Made by a program: the position numbers and the translations under genes. The notes under the pieces are model-generated. The model saw nothing but the letters and a program-made list of their open reading frames with translations. It ran no database searches and was not told the DNA's origin. 64,000 bases of DNA from contig VJWN01000015.1 of NCBI GenBank assembly GCA_007644065.1, positions 418,658 to 482,657 on the forward strand. The letters run 5' to 3'. Positions 1-11,053 of the stretch are shown one piece after another; the first letter of the stretch is position 1, and every line of letters begins with the position of its first letter. Source of the DNA: Margaritispora aquatica. Lineage: Eukaryota; Ascomycota; Leotiomycetes; Helotiales; Discinellaceae.

Positions 1-2286
1 AATGCGGATACCGCTCGACCTGTCAAGATGTGGGATAAAGTTTTAACGATTCTCGAACGAGACGACAACATTGGTAAAACTCTTGCACTATGCTGCCCTC
101 GTCACAAAGACACATCCATCGAAGTCTCGACACCAGATGATTTCGTTCGCTTTGCGCCAGAAGGTGGCTGTTCCGAGAAGTGTAAAGAGCGATTACCTTG
201 TGGGCATGCATGCATCAATAGGTGTCATTCCGGGCCATTGCACAATGCAGTTCGCTGTCTAGAAAGATGCCCGAGGACCAAGAAGGGTTGTGAGCATGAA
301 TGTCCCAAGGTCTGTGGGGATCGATGCGATGAGAAATGCCAAGTCAAGGTTCCCGATATTCAACTGCCCTGCGGACACATTAGCAACGGAATCAAATGTC
401 ACCAAGCTCAGCAACCTAAGACATATGACTGCCATACCAAGGTTCAGCAAGAAATGAAGGCTTGCGGACATACTATCGCAGTCAAATGCCGTCAACTACC
501 CCTCAAAATTGATCATCCTTGCTCAGCACAATGTACTGATATCCTACCATGTGGCCATGAATGCACACGTCTATGTATGTCCTGTAATACTGCCGTGGAA
601 GGGAAGATCACATCAAAGAATCACCACACTTGTCAAACAAAGTGCGCTAGGCCATATAGCACTTGTCGACATAGCTGTACATCTAATTGCCACGGCGAGG
701 TGCCCTGTCCGCCGTGCGAATCGCGTTGCGAAGTCAGCTGTAGTCACTCAAAATGCAATAAACTGTGTAAAGAACCCTGCGCACCTTGTGCAGAAGCCTG
801 TTCGTGGTCATGCTCTCATCGTGGGCGCTGTCCATTGCCCTGTGCGATCCCATGCGATATCCTGCCTTGTCCTGAACGCTGTGCCGAGATACTGGAGTGT
901 GGGCATCGATGTCCTTCAATTTGTGGAGAGACTTGCCCTAGCTCTCGTTCATGTCAAATTTGCTGCAGTGAATCCGTGAGGGAAATGGTTGTAGACTATA
1001 TCATGCAGTCGACCTATGCGGAGATTGATCTGGATGAGACTCCTTGTATCGTGCCGGTTTGCGGTCATATTCTGACTTTGGAGAGCATGGATGGCCATAT
1101 GAGCATGGGTGATTTTTACACAAAAGACGATCAAGATGTCATTATAGGGCTGAAGAACACAGCCGAGCCGTTCTCTGCATCCGGCATGAAGAGTTGTCCG
1201 ACATGTCGTGCTCCTCTGCGGTCACTTAACCGATACAACCGCATTAGTCGGCGTGCACTAATTGACGAGTCCACCAAGAAGTTCATCGTATGGGCAAATT
1301 CTAGTTTCTTGCCACTTGTCACGAAAATGCAAGAATTGGAACTTCGGTTAAGCAAGGCTCCTACGCAGAAACTCGGAGACCAGTCAACGACTGTCATCGC
1401 TTCCAAGAAAACCATTAAGTTAGAAGGGTCAAGCGATGAGCATTTCGCTCTTGTACGCAATCACCTCGGCGTAGCAACTGTTCAACTTGCCCTCAGTAAT
1501 CTTAGACAAGACATCAGACGATTCCTGAGGCTAGTCGATGAGCGCGAGCAACCCTTTAGCCGAATCTACGATTTAGCTCAAGATGCACGACGCCACCGTG
1601 GTGTTAATGCTACTTTTGAGTCTCGCGTTGACGTACTGCAGACTCGTCATCGACTTCTGACAACCGCACTACTCATTCGTTGCGATTACACAGTTCTGGT
1701 AACCTTCCTCGAAGCTCGCGAGAACGGTGGCTTGGAGAAGCCTCAACTCGACCTTAGCAAGTGCAGACGCGAATGTGAGCTCTTAATCGCCGATGCGGAG
1801 AGCAGCAAGCAGCCCGCCAGCGAAGTAGAAGGTCACCTCTACTGGGCCCGCCTCACCGGTCTCGAGCGGAGATTCCCCCTTGCCACCTCTCCACCCGATA
1901 TCATTACACAGCTCCTCACAGAAGGCAGGCAACACTTGCATACGGCACGCGATCTCTGCACAACATACCCAGGTCAAACAAAGGGCCAGTCCTCCGAAAT
2001 TACAGACGTCGAGAAGATGCTCCGAGACGCGACGTTCTATGTCCCTGTCAGCAACGCCGAGAAAGCAGCCGTGTATGCGGCAATGGCAAAGGATTTTCGC
2101 GGGACGGGCCATTGGTATTATTGCGTGAATGGGCATCCGTTTACAATCGGTGACTGTGGGATGCCGATGGTGACGTCTGTTTGTCCACAGTGTAAGGCCC
2201 CGGTAGGAGGACGGGATCATGTGGCTGTGGAGGGGGTGAGGGCTGCAACGGATTTGGAAAGGGAGTTTGGTGGCTTGAGTATTTGA
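1..2286 (+). CDS. NFX1-type zinc-finger helicase (ZNFX1-like), C-terminal part; 5' end outside window
   Basis: The frame is open from base 1 to a TGA at 2284-2286, so this is the 3' part of a longer gene; the ATG at 28 is probably internal. The first visible residues (TARPVKMWDKVL..., then RFAPEGGCSEKC) match the junction seen in ZNFX1-like proteins between the SF1 (UPF1-like) helicase core, here off the left edge, and the zinc-finger array. About a dozen Cys/His modules of NF-X1 type follow (repeated CGH..C and C..C.C spacing, roughly 120-960), then a RING-like CPTC pair near 1200. A C-terminal RZ-type finger (WYYCVNGHPF...CGMP...CPQC) lies at 2113-2205. Family members are RNA helicases linked to RNA surveillance and small-RNA or heterochromatin pathways; that role is from family knowledge. 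No intron is visible here. Confidence is high for family, moderate for function. Confidence 0.9.
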   Translation, partial: NADTARPVKMWDKVLTILERDDNIGKTLALCCPRHKDTSIEVSTPDDFVRFAPEGGCSEKCKERLPCGHACINRCHSGPLHNAVRCLERCPRTKKGCEHECPKVCGDRCDEKCQVKVPDIQLPCGHISNGIKCHQAQQPKTYDCHTKVQQEMKACGHTIAVKCRQLPLKIDHPCSAQCTDILPCGHECTRLCMSCNTAVEGKITSKNHHTCQTKCARPYSTCRHSCTSNCHGEVPCPPCESRCEVSCSHSKCNKLCKEPCAPCAEACSWSCSHRGRCPLPCAIPCDILPCPERCAEILECGHRCPSICGETCPSSRSCQICCSESVREMVVDYIMQSTYAEIDLDETPCIVPVCGHILTLESMDGHMSMGDFYTKDDQDVIIGLKNTAEPFSASGMKSCPTCRAPLRSLNRYNRISRRALIDESTKKFIVWANSSFLPLVTKMQELELRLSKAPTQKLGDQSTTVIASKKTIKLEGSSDEHFALVRNHLGVATVQLALSNLRQDIRRFLRLVDEREQPFSRIYDLAQDARRHRGVNATFESRVDVLQTRHRLLTTALLIRCDYTVLVTFLEARENGGLEKPQLDLSKCRRECELLIADAESSKQPASEVEGHLYWARLTGLERRFPLATSPPDIITQLLTEGRQHLHTARDLCTTYPGQTKGQSSEITDVEKMLRDATFYVPVSNAEKAAVYAAMAKDFRGTGHWYYCVNGHPFTIGDCGMPMVTSVCPQCKAPVGGRDHVAVEGVRAATDLEREFGGLSI

Positions 2287-3134
2287 GAGTTGGATAGGTG
2301 GCGCTAAAGGGTAGTGGGTGGTGGTTTTCTACAAGCTTTTGGATACATATATTTTGATCGGCGATATTCGTGATGATTGAGATGCTATATGGATTTCAAT
2401 ATACCTGTGTGCGATTTAGCGACAGTAGATGTGGTAAGACACTGTACTCTACTTTTCTTTCACATATCCAATCTCCATGTGGTCAAAACATCAAGTTATG
2501 AAACTTCCCTTTCGAAACTGGGCAGCGCAAGCCTACATTACCTCTGTTATTGTCCACAATCCTCTATTCCCTCAAGTTCATCTACGCAAAGCACATCGTG
2601 TCAAATATGCCACCTCACTTCCCATCCGCTGTAACTTCCATTGCCCCAATTTCATCCTTGGCTTAGTTCGCTTAAGGCATTTACACATTCAATACTACTA
2701 AAACTAAAAGGCAATGCCAGAACGCCTGAGAGCTTAAAAGTGTGCTCCTCAGCTAGAGATGAAGATCAGTGCCAGGTCTGGAGTGATTAGAACGATACAG
2801 GAGTGATGGATTGTCTATCGATGGAGCGAGGGTCGGTGGTGCGGATTTTGGATTAATATACGCCTTAGTGCGCCTTGGATGGTTATGCCTTGGATGAGAG
2901 GATAGGGTCGTGTGATTCATTTCGATGTCTTTGACTCTTATGGTAGATAAGGTAGGCAGATAGGTAGATAGGTAGTCCGCTAGGATCTTTGAGAGAATCT
3001 GCAAGCTCCTCGTGTAGGTGTCTGCTAGGTCCAACATATATCTGGTCGCTGTCTCTGTCCTATGGATTGTAAAGGCCATACAGAAGTCGGCGGATATCTG
3101 ACATGCTTCGCTTTAGACTTTTGAGTTGAATCTC

Positions 3135-3146
3135 CTTCTTCTTCTT

Positions 3147-3176
<30 letters not shown>
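3135..3176. repeat. (CTT)14 microsatellite
   Basis: Perfect CTT trinucleotide array of 42 bp, pyrimidine-pure on the plus strand. Confidence 0.97.
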
Positions 3177-3177
<1 letters not shown>

Positions 3178-3268
3178 GGAGCAAGAAAACATTGTATTTC
3201 GTCTTAAACCCCAAAATGAAACGTGATTAGAAGCTCAACACCTCACTCACTCTTGATATCCAGCTCTT

Positions 3269-3274
<6 letters not shown>

Positions 3275-3301
<27 letters not shown>
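3275..3301. repeat. (CT)13 microsatellite
   Basis: Perfect CT dinucleotide run, about 100 bp after the CTT array. Shortly downstream lies a short GA run, so the flanks could pair as a hairpin. Confidence 0.95.
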
Positions 3302-3304
<3 letters not shown>

Positions 3305-3579
3305 CTCAACCTCTTACATTTACCGAGAGAGAGAGAGTTGCGTTAATTTTTCATGTCATGATAGAAGGAAGGAGAAGAAATGTTAACTCCTTTCTTTTTA
3401 ACGTTTATTGTGTTGTGCTTATGTAACTGTATATTTATATTGTTCCCCAACTTCCCCAATAACCCACCCATTCCTCTACCTCCATCCCTTCTCCTTCTGT
3501 TCTTTTGTGAAGATTGGCCTGCCTGGTGGTAGGTATGTAGGGTCACATGATGGACGGAAAAGTCTGGATTGGGGACCGA

Positions 3580-3580
<1 letters not shown>

Positions 3581-3609
<29 letters not shown>
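3581..3609. repeat. (GGTCGT)n hexanucleotide repeat
   Basis: Nearly five perfect copies of GGTCGT. No coding role is supported. Confidence 0.9.
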
Positions 3610-3610
<1 letters not shown>

Positions 3611-3701
3611 GCTTGCTGTTGGTGGTAGTGGTGCAGCAAAATTTGGTTTAGTCTATCTTCCTTCATCTTTTCTTCTTCTTCATCTTCCACTTTCCCTTTA
3701 T

Positions 3702-3725
3702 CTCCTCCTCCTCCTCCTCCTCCTC
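3702..3725. repeat. (CTC)8 microsatellite
   Basis: Eight perfect CTC units following a CTT-rich stretch. Confidence 0.95.
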
Positions 3726-3947
3726 TTTTGATCCTTCGACTACCCTCTCAACACAATATACACGCGCACTACACTGTCTTCTCGCCTCTTTCTTCTCTCC
3801 CCCTAGACTTCCAACATCAGAGAGCGAGAGGTCTAAGAGAGGCCAAATCGCAATGGCCAAAAACTTCAATCCCGTATAGAAAAGCTCGCCCAGGATGAGC
3901 AACGAGAAGATTGAACAGTCATTAAGGATACCGATCTCACTAAATGA

Positions 3948-4779
3948 ATCGCGCCGCCGATCTCCTGGGGTTATCAGGATCTCATTCGTGTTGCAATTAA
4001 ACGCTTCAGCGATTTCATTGATATTATGGGTAAGCTTTTACACACTTCTCTTATTTATATACCTACCACCACCACCACCACCAACCCTCCTCCCCCTCTC
4101 TTCTTAACTCGTATATTTATCTCTATCTTTGCTTTAATACTAATACATTTTGTTCGCACCTAAACAGTTGTCGAACACGATGCAAAAATCCTTTATCCTC
4201 GAAGCTAGACTTCTCTAGCTCACTCGAAATCACCAAGCTGTTTCTATTCTATTTGGCACGAACATCAACTAGAGTGATTGCCAAGAAAATAAATGCTACG
4301 ACCCTTAGAGGGTATATCTCACACACCATATCTGCCATCCATCGATGTAATGGAATCAAGCAGATCACACCCGATGAAAGATTGCAAGTCCATGCTTATA
4401 TCAGGGTCCTGGAAAGTGAGAAGAAGATATCAAATAAGACACGCTTTAAGCACGTTGGCACGAAAGATGACCTTGGCTTCCTCTTGAAGCCGCGCTATCC
4501 GAAGGTTTAGTCATGATGTCAAAAGTATCAAAGCAGTTCTCAATATTATTTTGTATTTGAATCTCTTTGTGGACGTTTGTGGACGTGGATCGCATCTGGC
4601 GTATGGGTCCGACAGTAGCAGAGCAGGAAAACCACTACCTCTGTTGGGACCATTGCCCGTTCTACGTCGTTAAATTGGATGACGGGGATCGAGTCATCGC
4701 GGCTAATACGGAAATCAAATTTCAAAAAGGCCAGCAAAACAGCAATCAACAAAAAATCGTGAATGAACAAAGATCGTGA
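3948..4779 (+). pseudogene. Broken relic of a fungal DUF3435/FluG-type (tyrosine-recombinase-like) protein
   Basis: Protein-like segments run left to right in different frames. Segment one (3948-4029) ends at a plausible donor; an intron would run 4030-4167 (GTAAG...ACAG). Segment two (4172-4510) reads ITKLFLFYLARTST, then INATTLRGYISHTISAIHR, then DERLQVHAYI, then a TAG. Segment three (4512 onward, another frame) reads LNLFVDVCGRGSHLAYG. Segment four (4567-4779, a third frame) reads LCWDHCPFYVVKLDDG, then IKFQKGQQNSN. I recognise this order (core-binding helices, NLF-D-CGRG, W-x-FY, then a KG motif) from fungal proteins annotated as DUF3435, FluG-domain or C2H2-type, which include Crypton and Starship-captain-like tyrosine recombinases. 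The C-terminal catalytic R-H-R-Y part is absent. Stops and at least two frame changes make it non-functional. Family assignment is from memory of the motif order and is moderate. Confidence 0.5.
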
Positions 4780-7700
4780 ATCAATAAAAGATCGTGACAC
4801 TTTGTCTTCTATCACACTCACCGACACTGATCCAATCCCTCAAGCGAGCACCCTTTTCTCCTCCCGTGCCTTGACCATTACTACGACTTCTTGTTCAACG
4901 TTGTCTGACGCTGGTTAGTGTCGAACTTGGGGCTCGATATGGAGCAGTGGAGCGATATGTGGCTATAGAAGTTGAGGGCGGGAGGTTTGAGGGGAAGGCT
5001 GAGGAGTCAGTCTGAGTTTATGAGGTTGTTGTTGGATCGGTTTGGGGCTTGGTGGTGTTAGGCCGTATTTTGGAGTGATGGAAGGGGATTTGGAGGCATT
5101 TGAGAGTGTGGTGGAGGAGAGATGGAGGAGAAGGCTGAGGGTTGAGATTGAAAATAAGAATGAGAATCTGGAGTTTAAGGGTTAGTGCATGCTTTTGATC
5201 GTTGGGTAATAAGGGCTGCTTGCTTGTGTATAGAATGAAGACAAAACTCATCTGCTCTGTCTTGTGGATTTCATGATAAGACGTACTAAAGTTTGTTGTT
5301 GTTTGTTGCCCAAAATACATTAGTTTTGCTGATATAGTGTAGCTCTGTAATGTATCTGAGATAGCTCGATTGTCTCGTGGATTTGATATGGCGAAATAAC
5401 AATAACCTAGCTCTCTTCCATCTTGGTGGAGACTTCGTTCAATTCATCGAGACATACCTCCTCTCGTACAGAAAAAATCTCCCCACGTTGCTAAGCCCAT
5501 CTAAACGAGAAATCGAGAAAAAGAGAACAAAGGATCTCAGAGGACAGCCGACTTACCTATATACCACATCATGCCAAGCCAGAATGTCACCCATCATACG
5601 ATATCTCTCTTGGCAAAGCGATCCTACAAACACCAACCAGACCACCAAGTAAACAGAACAGAACAAAGCCAAGTAAAAAAAAAAATCCCACGAACCTCCC
5701 ATCATCGTCAAGATCCCAATCCACAGATCGAGCGTAAAGAACGCCGCCAAGCCATGCTAAGCTTTTCGGCTACTGCTACCATGCTTGCTTGAATAGTGGA
5801 TCTCAACAGCCAGGTGAGGTGAGACTTGCTCCGCCTCGTCCTGGAGAGGAGGGTCCAAGCGAGTTTGCTGACGCTGACATGGGATGAGTTTGGGAACGTG
5901 GGTGTGAAACTTGATGTCGGCATGGGTAGTGGGTCAAGAGATCCGATGGTGGAAAGGGATGGGAAAGGGATGGCACCTGTCAGATTATTTTTTGATCTGA
6001 TGAATTGCTTGCCGCATTGGGGAAGGGAGGAGGAGGAGATGTGGAATCCTTTTTCGTTGTGGATACTGAGAATTTGAGGATTTGATGGATGTGATGGGTG
6101 TGATGGGTGTGATGGGTGATTGAGAGGAGAAGGTTGAGCGAGGTGATATATGGGACCTTAAGTTGATGGTGGGTTTCCATTGATTATGCTTCATTTCGTT
6201 CAAAAAAGATGGGATGAATCCACAGTTACAGCTACTCTACTCTAATTCTTGACAAGTCTACTGGTCTGGTATACTCTTGGTTGTAGAAGCGCATACCTTA
6301 GGAATATCACGAATCGGCAAGACATGTCCCGTGTCGTATATCACTCACTGCCTGACTCACTCAATGTTCATCCAAGGCATGGATGGATTTCAACTCAACC
6401 CAGGAGAACTCATGTCTTGGTAAGGCTTGATTGAATACACACGGTCCGGTCTATGCTATGCATGCCTGCATCTCAAGGAGGCCGTTTGGACAATGACCAG
6501 GACAGGAACAAGACCAAGACCAAGCCGGAGAGATTATTGATCATCATGAACATGATGTGTGATGACCTGCTTGGACGGACGGACGCCTTGGGTAAGGTAG
6601 GTTTGGAATCAAGAAACTTTTTGAGTACCGAGCAAGTAGTACGGAGTAAAACATGGCATGGCTGATGAGTGATGGCTTGGCACATCAAACGGTTTTCCAT
6701 CCGATCCGATCCTGATCCTGTAACTGTTTTTGTGATGGAATCATGAAAAGGTTATGTTTGAGGTTATCAAGGTACTGGTAGAAGCAAAGGAGAGGAGAGG
6801 GAAGAGTGGATGTGATGTTGGAATAGGCATAAAATTTAATTTAATCTCGAGCTTCGGCTTCGGCGCCTTGCAGTTATTAACTCCACCCCACTCCTAACTA
6901 CTACTGGTAGAGAAAAGTCCACACTTGAAATTGGTCTCCTCTCTTTTCTCTCCTGGGTACAGGTAGGTACAGTAGGGTGAGACTCGGTTAACGGATAATT
7001 GTATAGTGCAGTACACACTGTATCTCTCAACACCCCTTCTTCCTTCACTATCTCATCTAATCTCTTGGCTTCATTGTGTTCATCATTCCATCACGATGTC
7101 AATGAACATCAGTCTTGGAAAACAATATGAACAAGCTTTCTTATCCCAACCTTGCACTGAATCAATCACTTCTACCATGTCTACAGTCTGATCAATTTTG
7201 AGACATTTGATATTTCCATCGCTTATGATTTTCATCTGAAGATATTTCCGAGGGAGAATGCATCCTCACTGGCCAGGTCACGTTTTACCAAGACCCAGCT
7301 CCGACACGCCAGGTTTCCGCTTAACCCTGCTTGCATTCTTCGCACTCCCCTAACGGAGGTCGTCCCTTTCTCGAAGCGCTGCCCTGGTTCCTCATCGCGC
7401 TTCATCTTCCCTCTTCAAGACATCCAAGACATTCAAGCATTCAAGCATTCAAGCATCAACCCCCATCCAGCCGTTTTGCCGAGATCGGGTTGTAGCCGAT
7501 TATAGTCAATTCTAGTCGATTATGGCTGATTATGGCTGGAGAACACCCTTAAAGCAGATATAATCTGATGCCGCTAGACTTCCCGCTTAACCCCTTCAGA
7601 TCAGATGGCAGGTTCTCGGCACGCTGCGACAACCCCGTTCCTCACCTCACATACACACACGGTTTCACCATGTTGACTATGCGACGACGAGGGATCTTCA

Positions 7701-8148
7701 TTGTTGCCAATGTTCATCATGACGAAGGATGTGGAATCAAGATGATGGACAGGCAGGCCTACACGTACAGGACCGCTTCTTCCTTGTCCAACTCGTGGAC
7801 CGTGGGCCATGCGCCATGCAAACTCCCCCGATGCCAAGAGTATAGAATAAGTACCTGGCGCGTCGCATTCTCTCTTGTTTCTTCTCTTCCCTCTCTCACC
7901 ATCATCAAGCAGCTTCACTTTCAGTGCTCTCAAGATCTCGGCGGGCTTCTTTCTTTCACTTTTCCCTCTTTTCTATTCACCTTGCTAGTCAAGCAGATCT
8001 CGTTGATCGGGTATCTAATTTTTACACACTCACACCTCGACGGTATCATACACTCTTTCGACTTCTTTCAAGTACTATACAATTTTAAATCACCAAATTT
8101 CTACACTTTTGACCATATCATCAAATACCTCAAATCAACTCACTCAAG
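4780..8148. other. Intergenic, no supported gene
   Basis: About 3.4 kb with no frame showing family similarity or a credible splice model. Short tandem motifs occur (TGATGGGTG near 6085-6120; TTCAAGCA near 7430-7460; GATTATGGCTG near 7497-7540). The final 500 bp probably contain the promoter and 5' UTR of the Egh16-like gene at 8149. Confidence 0.5.
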
Positions 8149-9542
8149 ATGCGTTTCACACAAGTTGCATGCGCTGCGGCGCTCTCGGCTGTAGTATATG
8201 CCACCCCATCACCAGCAAACAACAACGCCGGAGGATCAACTGGAACGACACTTTCAGCCAATGCAATTCAAAGCGGTTCTTTCGTCGATGGCAGTCAAGA
8301 AATTGGTGCTGCTGAGGTCGGACAAGCACTATCAGCCACATCGACAAATAACTTTATCAACAACTGCGCTGGAAAGGTACTAACCAACGGTTTCCAAATC
8401 ACCACGGGCTCATGCAACGGTATCAGTAAGTGAACAGAAGCTTTGGAATACTTGGCATCTGCTAATCATTACCAGCCATGGGTGACATCCCAGCCAAGAC
8501 CAAGATGGTGTCATCCGTCATCACCTTCCCAACCACAGGAGGCAAAGACATCGTAGCCGACACCGACTTCAACATCACCGTGCAAATGTCCAACCTTGTC
8601 GCCGGTTCCTTCACCAACGCAGACGCAACTTACTATGCCGCACCACAAGCCCTCTCCGGAGGAGTGGTAGTTGGCCACACTCACGTCACCGTGCAAGACA
8701 TGGGCAAGTCACTCAACCCAACCACAGCTCTTGATCCTACCCAATTCGCCTTCTTCAAGGGCATCAACGATGCCGGCAATGGCAAGGGTCTCCTCACAGC
8801 CGTTGTGACGGGTGGTCTCCCAGCCGGAAACTACCGTGTCTGCACCATGGCATCAGCATCTAACCATCAACCTGTCTTGATGCCTGTTGCTCAACGTGGT
8901 ACAGCAGATGATTGCACCAAATTCACCGTTTCTGGCAACGGAAACACCGCCAACGCGGCCTCGAACACAGGAGCGAAGGGTATTGCGGCTGCTGCGCTCG
9001 CCGAATCAGCTATTGCCAATGGAGCAGGTAACCCAGATCCAGCTCTCACGGCTGCCACCAAAGCATCAGCTGCTTCGTCAGCTGAAGCCTCCACGACGAC
9101 CACGAAGAAGGGCGCCAAAGCTGGTGCAACTGAGGCTTCTTCATCAGCCGAGACGACCACCACCAAGAAGGGAGGAAAGAACAACGCCGCTGCTACGGAA
9201 GCGAGCTCAGCTGTCTCCTCAGCCGAGACATCTACTACCAAGAAAGGCGGAAAGGCCGCTGCTGTTGAGACAAGCTCAGCTGTAGCTTCAGTCGAGACAT
9301 CTACTACGAAAAAGGGCGCCAAGGCAGCTGATGCCACGAGTGTAGCCGAAACAACGACAAAGAAGGGTGGCAAGGCCGCTGCTGTTGAGACGACGACTTC
9401 TCAAGCAGCAAAGGCGACCAAGGCTGCAACTGGCGGTAACGGTGGATCAGCATTCGGTAATGGTCAACAACAGCAGGGTGGACAGCAAGGTGGTGGTCGT
9501 GGTGGACGCGGACAGAGAATTCGCAGGCAATTCATCGCATAA
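8149..9542 (+). CDS. Egh16-like secreted protein with Lys/Ser/Thr repeat tail
   Basis: Two exons, 8149-8425 and 8476-9542, are joined across a 50-bp GT-AG intron and give 447 residues. The N-terminus (MRFTQVACAAALSAVVYA) is a clear signal peptide. The middle carries the pattern of the Egh16-like virulence factor family (PF11327, GAS1/GAS2/MAS-type): NNCAGKVLTNGFQIT...GSCNGI across the splice site, MGDIPAKTKM, GGVVVGHTHVT and LPAGNYRVC with conserved Cys. The family is secreted and often induced during appressorium formation or host contact in plant pathogens, but it also exists in saprotrophs, so lifestyle cannot be inferred. The last 140 residues are low-complexity, with five TTKKG(G/A)K units between Ala/Ser/Glu-rich spacers and a Gly/Arg-rich end (GGRGGRGQRIRRQ). 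No GPI signal is seen. The tail is less conserved in such families and may bind polyanions; that is speculation. Confidence 0.88.
9095..9385 (+). repeat. Imperfect coding repeats (TTKKGGK units)
   Basis: Five imperfect copies of a roughly 60-bp unit encode Ala/Ser/Glu spacers followed by TTKKG(G/A)K in the C-terminal tail of the Egh16-like protein. The copies have diverged, so this is an old or constrained expansion. Confidence 0.75.
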
Positions 9543-10083
9543 GCGAGCGAGCGAGGAAGTGTTGTGATGTGATGTGGAATGAATGATGGGAGGATTTGGA
9601 TTGAATTGGATCGGATCGGTGGCATGACATTGTATAGAAAGAAGGCGGCTGGTTTATGACCTACTTACCTACCTTAGTGTTGGAGTTTTTAATCATTCGG
9701 TTCGAGTTGCGTATACTTTTACGACTCGAGAGTGTGACGTTTCTTGTTTGGTTTGGTAGCATTTTTTGATATCTTACCATATGTATGTATAAATATAAGT
9801 TCAGAAATACATTTCAGAGTGTGTTGAGTAAAATTTTTGTTTTCGTGATTGATCGAGTGGCTAGGTTACATTCTACCTACCTTACATACAGCTCCGGACT
9901 TAGATATTCAACCGATTCTGACTTTGAATCTCAAGATACGCTTAATCCCCATGTTCAATAAGTAGAATCTCAACTTAAATCCCAATCTCAATTCCTACCT
10001 CAATCTCATCTCTACTCATCTCAAGCCAAGCCAAGCCAAACCAAACCAAACAGCCACCCTAACCTGAACATCTCTTCGGTTCA

Positions 10084-10120
10084 TCATCGTCATCGTCATC
10101 GTCGTCGTCGTCGTCGTCGT
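10084..10120. repeat. (CATCGT)/(CGT)n microsatellite
   Basis: Trinucleotide run that begins as CATCGT and becomes pure CGT. Confidence 0.9.
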
Positions 10121-10416
10121 GAAGCATAAAAATCACATAGTTCAGTTGACACGTTCAATCGACACAACGCCCGTCGCGAACTCCGCGCTTGGGACGGACG
10201 ATCAGACGCTTACGCCTTCCCTTTCTTTGTTCCCATCTTTCTTTCGTCTCTTTTCCTCCCCTAATCCCCACCTATACTTCTCGAATCTGTCGCGGTCCTT
10301 GTAATTTCGTTATCAAAACATCGGATTGACGTCGGGGAGGGGGAAGGCGGTCCTGAGACGTGCATTGTTTGGCCTTTTCACAAGTTACAGGGAATGTGAT
10401 GGCGGCTCTGGCTTTA

Positions 10417-10458
10417 GCTGGCTGGTTGGCTGGTTGGCTGGTTGGCTGGCTGGCTGGA
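10417..10458. repeat. (GGCTGGTT)n / (GGCT)n repeat
   Basis: Tandem GGCTGGTT units collapse to GGCT at the right end. The run is intergenic, G-rich on the plus strand. Confidence 0.9.
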
Positions 10459-11053
10459 TCGGATCGTTGGCGGCTCTTTCTTTCAGGGGAAGCGCGCTGG
10501 GCTGTGGAAGGCTGGACTGTGAAAGGCTGAAGATTGAAGGTTGTGTGGGTGGGACTGGAACTGGAACTGGGACTGGGACTGGGATTGTGGGGTTGCGAGT
10601 TGCCAAGCAAGGCTGAACACGGCGAATTGAAGGCTACCTGAAGCTAGTGGTGGGGAGAGCTTCAAACGACAACGACGGAGACGACGATATTGAATACCAG
10701 TAATTCACGACACTAAGAACAAGAACGACTAACGTGAGATCTGCGTGACGCCGACGGATTTCTGTGAGGGCTGGTACCGCATCTGAGTCTGCGATTGGGA
10801 TCCAATTGAGGCCCAACTGAGGTTCAATTGAGTGGTTCGAGTGGATCGTAGGTACAGGTACTTACGAGGGAAATACAATTACGCTTCGTACCGGTGCGAA
10901 TATAGCAGACAGCAGGCAAACAACAAGCAAACAAGCATATCGATAAGAGATACATCCAAGCTTTGAGTGCGAATACAGTAGCACACGTAAATAGATACAG
11001 AATATGCGATAACTCTCAGTACCACTACCAGCACCACCACCATCATCATCAAA

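Larger units (their letters stand above)
2287..3947. other. Intergenic, low-complexity rich
   Basis: No convincing gene is seen. The stretch holds several simple repeats: a GATA/GGTAG-type run near 2940-2975, (CTT)14, (CT)13, a GTGGTC run and a CTC run. The open frames across it are driven by repeat composition. Confidence 0.6.
9543..11053. other. Intergenic with simple repeats
   Basis: No gene is supported. Short low-complexity blocks are present: CATCGT/CGT at 10084-10120, GGCTGGTT at 10417-10458 and GGAACT/GGGACT at 10551-10584. The part next to 11054 should contain the promoter and leader of the ankyrin gene, ending in a CAC/CAT-rich stretch. Confidence 0.55.

Noticed and set aside
3343..3731. 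Open frames on both strands with Arg/Pro and Val runs
   Set aside because: They are produced by the GGTCGT and CTC repeats and have no gene-like context.
8891..9373. 160-codon minus-strand hydrophobic frame
   Set aside because: Antisense to the Lys/Ser/Thr repeat tail of the Egh16-like gene; its FFVVVVS-type repeats are the complement of KKG repeats.
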